Source: Pseudoflavonifractor sp047637855 (GTDB lineage Bacteria; Bacillota; Clostridia; Oscillospirales; Oscillospiraceae). Taken from it: DNA of 11,197 nt. The notes below the pieces were generated by a model that saw only the letters and a program-made list of their open reading frames with translations, was not told the DNA's origin and did not search any database. The translations under genes were made by a program, and so were the position numbers. How positions within the stretch are numbered: position 1 is the stretch's first letter; each line of letters begins with the position of its first letter. Shown here piece by piece: positions 6,942 to 11,197 of the stretch. The stretch lies in NCBI GenBank assembly GCA_047637855.1, contig JBLJBF010000254.1:1-11197 (forward strand). The letters run 5' to 3'.

Positions 6942-7979
6942 TTATAGGGTCGCGGTCTCCAAAAGGGTGATGGTTTTGCGCCCGCAGTCCAGCTCGGTCA
7001 TGACGTCATAGGGCAGAATGCCGATGGGCATGGCGTGGCCGAAGTTGACGTTGTAGAAGATGGGCAGGTCCGAAAGCCCCTCCTCGGCCGAGACCACCTG
7101 CAAAATGGCCGCCTTGTACTCTTCATAGTAGGTCTCACCCTGGGGCTTGCCCACCAAAATGCCCTTGAGAACCTTCAGGATGCCCTGGGCCGCGAGGTTT
7201 CGCATGATCCATTTGACATACTCGGGCGAGGGCCTTTCCTCGCTGGTCTCGATGAAGAGGATCGCGTCTTTCCACTGCTCCGGCGTGGGCCAGAGGGCGG
7301 TGCCCAGCACCATGGCGAAGACCTCGATGCAGCCGCCCAGCAGATGGCCACACGTGACCCCCTCCCCCTGTAAAACCTCATACCCGCCGTGGGCGTCGGG
7401 CTTTAGCGCCTTGCCAACGGCGGTATTTTTCTCGTCCCAGGGAACAAAATCGTCCGACCAGGTGGGGCTGGATGGGATGGCGTAGCCGGCACAGTCCCGG
7501 AACAGGATGTTCCGGACCGCCTCCTTCGTATAGTCGAACATTCGGACATACTCGCCAAACTCGCACATGATGCTTGGCCCATAAAAGGAGGTCAGCCCCG
7601 CCTTATACATCATCAAATGGTTGGCGGTGCTGTCCGAGTAGCCCATGAAGATCTTGGGGTTTCTACGGATCACCTCAAAGTCAATAAACGGCAGCAGGCG
7701 CACCGTATCGCTCCCGCCGATGGCGCAGAAGATGGCCGAGACGGTCTCGTCCCGGAAGGCGTCCATCAGGTCCTTGGCCCGCAGCTCCGGGTGGGTGGCC
7801 ACAAAGGCGCTCCCCTTGAGGGCGTGGGGCATGGCAGCGACGGCCAGCCCGAATTCACCCTCCAGCCGCTCCTTGGCGATGTAGTATTTATGAATCAGCT
7901 CGGGGTCTCCCAGGCCGCCCCAGGAGAGGCTCACCACGGCGACCTTGTCGCCGGGTTTCAGTCTCTTTGGTTTTATCAC
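6942..7979 (-). CDS. S66-family peptidase, MccF/LD-carboxypeptidase-like
   Basis: A 345-aa protein of peptidase family S66, starting at GTG 7979 with GGAGG (complement of 7988-7992) 8 nt before it. The nucleophile is Ser115 in FMGYSDSTAN (111-120), with Glu244 in FIETSEERP (242-250) and His315 in VNFGHAMPIG (311-320): a complete Ser-Glu-His triad. AIGGSDTVRLLPFIDFE (86-102) is the usual substrate-pocket segment. No signal peptide is seen, so it is cytoplasmic. S66 contains LD-carboxypeptidases, which trim D-Ala from recycled muropeptide tetrapeptides, and MccF-type hydrolases, which cut peptidyl- or aminoacyl-sulfamoyl adenylates such as processed microcin C. The length, the triad spacing and the 'GGSDTVRLLPFID' segment lean toward the MccF-like branch, but this needs a tree. 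It begins 12 bp after pyrD, so it is likely co-transcribed with the pyrimidine genes. Confidence 0.88.
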   Translation of the reverse strand: MIKPKRLKPGDKVAVVSLSWGGLGDPELIHKYYIAKERLEGEFGLAVAAMPHALKGSAFVATHPELRAKDLMDAFRDETVSAIFCAIGGSDTVRLLPFIDFEVIRRNPKIFMGYSDSTANHLMMYKAGLTSFYGPSIMCEFGEYVRMFDYTKEAVRNILFRDCAGYAIPSSPTWSDDFVPWDEKNTAVGKALKPDAHGGYEVLQGEGVTCGHLLGGCIEVFAMVLGTALWPTPEQWKDAILFIETSEERPSPEYVKWIMRNLAAQGILKVLKGILVGKPQGETYYEEYKAAILQVVSAEEGLSDLPIFYNVNFGHAMPIGILPYDVMTELDCGRKTITLLETATL

Positions 7980-7991
7980 GGCGCAGCCCTC

Positions 7992-8909
7992 CTACCAGGG
8001 TTTTACAGCCCCGGTCAGCTCTGATACGCGGGAAAGTCCCTGAATCTCGGCGATCTCACGCAGGCCGTCCCGGATGCGGATGGGCGCGTAGGGCTCGGTA
8101 AAGCAGACGGCGCCCACGGCGACTGCGGTGGCCCCGGCCAGCATCATCTCGGCCGCGTCGGCCCCGGTGGCCACGCCCCCCATGCCCAGAACAGGCAGCT
8201 TGACGGCATTGGCCACCTCCCACACCATGCGCACGGCAACGGGAAAGACGGCGGGGCCGGACAGGCCGCCGGTGTTCATCTTCAAAACGGGGCGGCGGGT
8301 GGCCACATCGATGCGCATACCCCGGATGGTGTTGATAAGGCTGATGGCGTCGGCCCCCGCCCCCTCCACCGCCCGGGCGATCTCGGTCACGTCGGTGACG
8401 TTGGGCGAGAGCTTGACCATCACGGGCACGGTGGAGTGGGCCTTCGCCACCGCCGTCACCTCGGCGGCCAGCTCGGGCCGGGTGCCATAGGCCAGCCCCC
8501 CCGCCTTCACGTTGGGGCAGGAGATGTTGACCTCGATCATGTCCACCCCGGCATACGACAGCTTTTCGCACATCTCGCCGTACTCCTCGGGGGTGTTGCC
8601 CGAGATATTGGCGATGACCCGCAGGTCGTGCCTGCGCAGGTCGGGCAGCTCGTGGGCGATGAAGGCGTCCACCCCGGGGTTCTGGAGCCCCACGGAATTG
8701 AGCATGCCCATGGGGGTCTCGGCAATGCGGGGAGATGGGTTGCCCTCCCGGCGGGTGGGGGTTAGCCCCTTGACGCAGATGCCGCCCAGCTGTGAAATAT
8801 CGAAAAACTCCCCGTACTCCCGGCCAAAGCCAAAGGTGCCCGAGGCCGCCACGATGGGATTTTTCATGGTCATGCCCGCCAGTGTGACCGACATATCTAC
8901 GCTAGACAT
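7992..8909 (-). CDS. pyrD: Dihydroorotate dehydrogenase B, catalytic subunit PyrD (class 1B)
   Basis: A 305-aa FMN-dependent enzyme that oxidises dihydroorotate to orotate. The order of motifs is that of the class 1 family: ASGTFGFGREY (22-32), KGLTPTRREGNPSPR (47-61), 'GMLNSVGLQNPGVD' (68-81), VNISCPNVKAGG (127-138) and VKLSPNVTDV (165-174). LGMGGVATGADAAEMMLAGA (241-260) is the phosphate-binding part for FMN. The base is Cys131 in NISCPN, as in class 1 enzymes, not the Ser of class 2. Pairing with PyrK marks it as the 1B type, which passes electrons to NAD+. ATG 8909 is chosen over earlier in-frame codons because GGAGGT (complement of 8918-8923) is 8 nt upstream. The gene starts inside the last 8 nt of pyrK, suggesting coupled translation. 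The 305-aa length is normal. Confidence 0.96.
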   Translation of the reverse strand: MSSVDMSVTLAGMTMKNPIVAASGTFGFGREYGEFFDISQLGGICVKGLTPTRREGNPSPRIAETPMGMLNSVGLQNPGVDAFIAHELPDLRRHDLRVIANISGNTPEEYGEMCEKLSYAGVDMIEVNISCPNVKAGGLAYGTRPELAAEVTAVAKAHSTVPVMVKLSPNVTDVTEIARAVEGAGADAISLINTIRGMRIDVATRRPVLKMNTGGLSGPAVFPVAVRMVWEVANAVKLPVLGMGGVATGADAAEMMLAGATAVAVGAVCFTEPYAPIRIRDGLREIAEIQGLSRVSELTGAVKPW

Positions 8910-9660
8910 CCCAATCCACCTCCCTGCTGTCAAAGACCGGGCCGTCCTTGCAGACATGCTTCATGCGCCCGTCCGCCATCCGGACGGCGCAGCCCAGGCA
9001 GGCCCCCACGCCGCAGGCCATCCGCTCCTCTATGGAGACCTGGACGCTCAGCCCAAATTCCCCAGCGGCCTTCACCACCGAGCGGAGCATGGGCTTGGGC
9101 CCGCAGGCCAAAACACCTGTAAAGTCTTTCCCCTGTTCAAGCGCCCGGCGCACCAGCACATCCACGAACCCGTGTACGCCGATGGAGCCGTCGTCGCTGG
9201 TGACTTCAAAGGTCTCGGCGGCCTGCTCAAAGTCCCGGGTCAGCATAGCCCGGTCTGCCGAGCGGAACCCGGCCACGACATGGGCTTTCCCTTTACAGTG
9301 CTTCGCGGTGTATAGCATGGGCGGCAGGCCGATGCCGCCGCCCACCAGGAGAAGCTTGTCCCCCGAGAGGTCAAAGCCCTGTCCCAGGGGGCCGATAAGG
9401 TCCACCTTGGACCCCGCCCTGCGGCGGGAGAGCCACTCGGTCCCCTCGCCCCGCACCTCAAAGACCAGGCGCAGAGCATCCCCCTGCGCGTCACAGATGG
9501 AGATGGGGCGGCGGAGCATCCGGCTGTGGCCGCACTTCACCTGGACGAACTGCCCGGGCAGGGCGCTCGGGGCCAGTCCGGGGGCATCCACGGTCATAGA
9601 CCAGGCGTGGGGGTTGAGGGCCTCCATCGCCAGAATTTCGCATTCAGTCTGGATGGGCAT
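8902..9660 (-). CDS. pyrK: Dihydroorotate dehydrogenase B, electron-transfer subunit PyrK
   Basis: A 252-aa FAD and 2Fe-2S protein that carries electrons from PyrD to NAD+. An N-terminal beta-barrel has PGQFVQVKC (35-43) and the flavin-binding RRPISI (50-55). The NAD-binding half has LLLVGGGIGLPPMLYTAK (103-120) and LACGPKPML (184-192). The C-terminal iron-sulfur segment has Cys216, Cys221, Cys224 and Cys237, in the C-x4-C-x2-C-x12-C spacing expected for PyrK. The start is ATG 9660 with AGGAGG (complement of 9667-9672) 6 nt upstream. It overlaps pyrD by 8 nt and lies 21 bp after pyrF. Length is normal for the family (about 250-265 aa). Confidence 0.96.
   Translation of the reverse strand: MPIQTECEILAMEALNPHAWSMTVDAPGLAPSALPGQFVQVKCGHSRMLRRPISICDAQGDALRLVFEVRGEGTEWLSRRRAGSKVDLIGPLGQGFDLSGDKLLLVGGGIGLPPMLYTAKHCKGKAHVVAGFRSADRAMLTRDFEQAAETFEVTSDDGSIGVHGFVDVLVRRALEQGKDFTGVLACGPKPMLRSVVKAAGEFGLSVQVSIEERMACGVGACLGCAVRMADGRMKHVCKDGPVFDSREVDWDV
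8918..8923 (-). promoter_or_regulatory. Ribosome binding site for pyrD, inside pyrK
   Basis: GGAGGT on the minus strand lies in the last codons of pyrK, 8 nt before ATG 8909. It rules out the longer in-frame start at 8957 and fits translational coupling. Confidence 0.75.
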
Positions 9661-9681
9661 ACGTCTCCTCCTCGGCGGTAT

Positions 9682-10605
9682 TTACACGATGGTGACGAAC
9701 CGGGCGATATCATCCCGCATGGCGATGGCGGCGGCGCGGGCGGCCTCCTGATAGTCGGCGCCGTCCTTCCCTGTCTTCTGCCAGGCGCACATGATGCTGC
9801 GGGAGGCGTTGACAACGGCACCGCGGCCGTACCGGTCGAAGGCGTACTGCACGTCCTCGGCGGTGCCGCCCTGGGCCCCGTAGCCGGGGACGAGGAAGAA
9901 GGTCTTCTCCAGGCGGCGGCGCAGCTCTCGCATGTCGGAGGGATAGGTGGCCCCCACCACGGCCCCGGCCTGAGTGTAGCCGTACCTGCCCTCGGTGCCC
10001 TTGCCCAGCCGCTCGGTCAGGTCGCCCATGACCTTGTAGACCAGCCGGTCCCCGGCGATTATGTCCTGCAGCTCGCCCGAGCCGGGGTTGGAGGTCTTCA
10101 CCAGCACGAAGACGCACTTGTCCTCCGCCTTACAGGTCTCCAGGAAGGGCTTGACGGAGTCGGAGCCCATGTAGCCGTTGAGGGTGACGCAGTCGGCGTC
10201 AAAGACCGGGAAACACTGGCTCCCCACGGGGGTCTTGCCCAGCCAGCCGTCGCTGTACGCCTCGGCGGTGGAGCCGATGTCCCCCCGCTTGACGTCCGCG
10301 ATGACGAAGAACCCTTTCTCCCGGGCGTAGCGGATGGTGCGCTCCATGACCTCCATGCCCCGCCAGCCCAGGCGCTCGTAATAGGCGCTTTGGGGCTTGA
10401 CGGCGGGAACGATGTCGCACAGCGCATCCATCAGGCCGCAGTTGAACCGATAGATGGCCTCGGCGGCCCCCTCCAGAGTCTCACCGAAGGTGCCGTAGCA
10501 CTCCTTTAACATGTGAGGCGGCACATACTCGGGCTTGGGGTCCAGCCCCGCAACGGTGGGGTTTTTCATGGCTTTGATTTTGTCCTGCAATACGTCGAAC
10601 GACAT
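9682..10605 (-). CDS. pyrF: Orotidine 5'-phosphate decarboxylase (type 2) PyrF
   Basis: A 307-aa enzyme that decarboxylates OMP to UMP. Active-site motif ADVKRGDIGSTAEAY (103-117) holds the catalytic Asp104-x-Lys106 and Asp109. VAGLDPKPE (18-26), VKPQSAYYERLG (69-80), FVLVKTSNPGSGELQD (166-181) and VPGYGAQGGTAEDV (239-252) are the phosphate and base-binding parts. At about 307 aa and with these inserts it belongs to the longer 'sub2' OMP decarboxylases rather than the 230-aa E. coli/Bacillus type. Two ATGs are close: 10614 and 10605. The GGAGG (10615-10619) touches the first and lies 9 nt before the second, so 10605 is the more likely start, shortening the protein by three residues. It sits 42 bp after pyrC and 21 bp before pyrK. 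Confidence 0.95.
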   Translation of the reverse strand: MSFDVLQDKIKAMKNPTVAGLDPKPEYVPPHMLKECYGTFGETLEGAAEAIYRFNCGLMDALCDIVPAVKPQSAYYERLGWRGMEVMERTIRYAREKGFFVIADVKRGDIGSTAEAYSDGWLGKTPVGSQCFPVFDADCVTLNGYMGSDSVKPFLETCKAEDKCVFVLVKTSNPGSGELQDIIAGDRLVYKVMGDLTERLGKGTEGRYGYTQAGAVVGATYPSDMRELRRRLEKTFFLVPGYGAQGGTAEDVQYAFDRYGRGAVVNASRSIMCAWQKTGKDGADYQEAARAAAIAMRDDIARFVTIV

Positions 10606-10614
10606 GGTTGACAT

Positions 10615-10620
10615 CCTCCC
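10615..10620 (-). promoter_or_regulatory. Ribosome binding site deciding the pyrF start
   Basis: GGGAGG on the minus strand directly abuts ATG 10614 (no spacing) and is 9 nt before ATG 10605. The second ATG therefore fits initiation better. Confidence 0.6.
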
Positions 10621-10647
10621 TGTTTCTCTTTTATCCGACGGGGCGGC

Positions 10648-11197
10648 TTATTGCCCCGCATCCTGATAGACGATTTTCCCGTTTACGATGGTGTACTTCA
10701 CCCGGCCCTTGAGCCTGGCCCCGGCAAAGGGGGTGTTGCGGCCCATGGAGCGGAACCGCTCGGGGTCCACGGTCCACGCCTCGTCAGGGTCAAAGATCAC
10801 CACGTCGGCGTCGGCCCCGACGGACAGGCGGCCTTTTGGGATGCGCAAAATGCAGGCAGGGTTCATGGTCATTTTGCGCAGAATGTCTGACAGACCCATC
10901 AGGCCGGTGTGGTAGAGGCCGGTGAGGGTGACGGCCAGAGCAGTCTCAAGTCCTACCATGCCGCTGGGGGCCTCGGTGAGGGGTCGCCCCTTCTCCTCGG
11001 CCGAGTGCGGGGCATGGTCGGTGGCGATGACGTCGATGGTGCCGTCCCGCAGGCCCTCGATGATGCCCTCCACGTCGGCCTTGGTGCGCAGGGGCGGGTT
11101 GATCCGGGCCAGGGAGCCCTTGGTCAAAATCTCGTCCTCGGTGAGGGTGAAATACTGGGGACAGGTCTCGCAGGTGATCTGCACGCCCTTTTTCTTG
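10648..11197 (-). CDS. pyrC: Dihydroorotase PyrC, C-terminal part (5' end outside window)
   Basis: The last 182 residues of a class I dihydroorotase, which closes carbamoyl aspartate to dihydroorotate. The window edge cuts it, so the N-terminal HxH metal motif is not seen. Visible parts are ITCETCPQYFTLTEDE (fragment residues 7-22), RINPPLRT (31-38), the catalytic-Asp segment IDVIATDHAPHS (54-65), 'EAPSGMVGLETALAVT' (75-90), the IPKGRLSVGADADVVIFDP strand (119-137), and the closing RNTPFAGARLKGRVKYTIVNG (153-173). In most relatives the CPQYF position is a metal-binding His (CPHYF or TPHHL); here it is Gln. The stop is TAA at 10650-10648. Family is secure. Confidence 0.93.
   Translation of the reverse strand, partial: KKKGVQITCETCPQYFTLTEDEILTKGSLARINPPLRTKADVEGIIEGLRDGTIDVIATDHAPHSAEEKGRPLTEAPSGMVGLETALAVTLTGLYHTGLMGLSDILRKMTMNPACILRIPKGRLSVGADADVVIFDPDEAWTVDPERFRSMGRNTPFAGARLKGRVKYTIVNGKIVYQDAGQ

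Noticed and set aside
5838..6947. A 369-codon plus-strand frame antisense to the phosphatase-GNAT gene
   Set aside because: No ribosome binding site or recognisable motif; the opposite strand carries two well-conserved domains.
9526..10509. A 327-codon plus-strand frame opposite pyrK and pyrF
   Set aside because: A shadow of two certain genes, with no supporting site or domain.

Overview
The window is 11.2 kb of GC-rich, densely coding bacterial DNA. Strong GGAGG-type ribosome binding sites, a class 1B (PyrD/PyrK) dihydroorotate dehydrogenase, a type-2 OMP decarboxylase and a CsaB-type pyruvyl transferase together suggest a high-GC anaerobic Firmicute. The Oscillospiraceae (Flavonifractor/Lawsonibacter-like gut clostridia) are a reasonable guess. 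That placement is inferred from gene families and composition, not from a marker gene.

Left block (1-3590). A DUF4330-type membrane protein, cut by the window edge, is transcribed leftward. Diverging from it is a two-gene rightward unit. The first gene encodes a 743-aa fusion of a GT4 glycosyltransferase and a CsaB-like polysaccharide pyruvyl transferase. The second starts 25 bp downstream at a TTG codon and encodes a TuaH-like glycosyltransferase. Together they look like a module that builds and pyruvylates a secondary cell-wall polysaccharide, the ligand for SLH-domain surface proteins. The 132-bp divergent intergenic region holds two facing candidate promoters whose -10 boxes form an inverted repeat. 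The unit ends at a perfect 16-bp stem terminator (3652-3686) that can serve both strands.

Right block (3701-11197, all leftward). In transcription order it reads pyrC (C-terminal part only), pyrF, pyrK, pyrD, a MccF/LdcA-like S66 peptidase, a histidine phosphatase fused to a GNAT acetyltransferase, and a YgiQ-family radical SAM protein. Gaps are 8-42 bp or overlapping (pyrK/pyrD share 8 nt), so this is probably one transcript ending at the shared terminator. The pyr genes make UMP from carbamoyl aspartate: dihydroorotase, then the PyrD/PyrK dehydrogenase, with PyrF closing the path. pyrE is not next to pyrD and must lie elsewhere. The three downstream genes have no obvious pyrimidine role.

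No RNA genes, CRISPR arrays, insertion sequences or phage genes are visible. The points most worth a second look are the two domain fusions, the MccF-like peptidase in the pyrimidine operon, and a Gln where related amidohydrolases carry a metal-binding His in PyrC. I see no convincing wholly new system.
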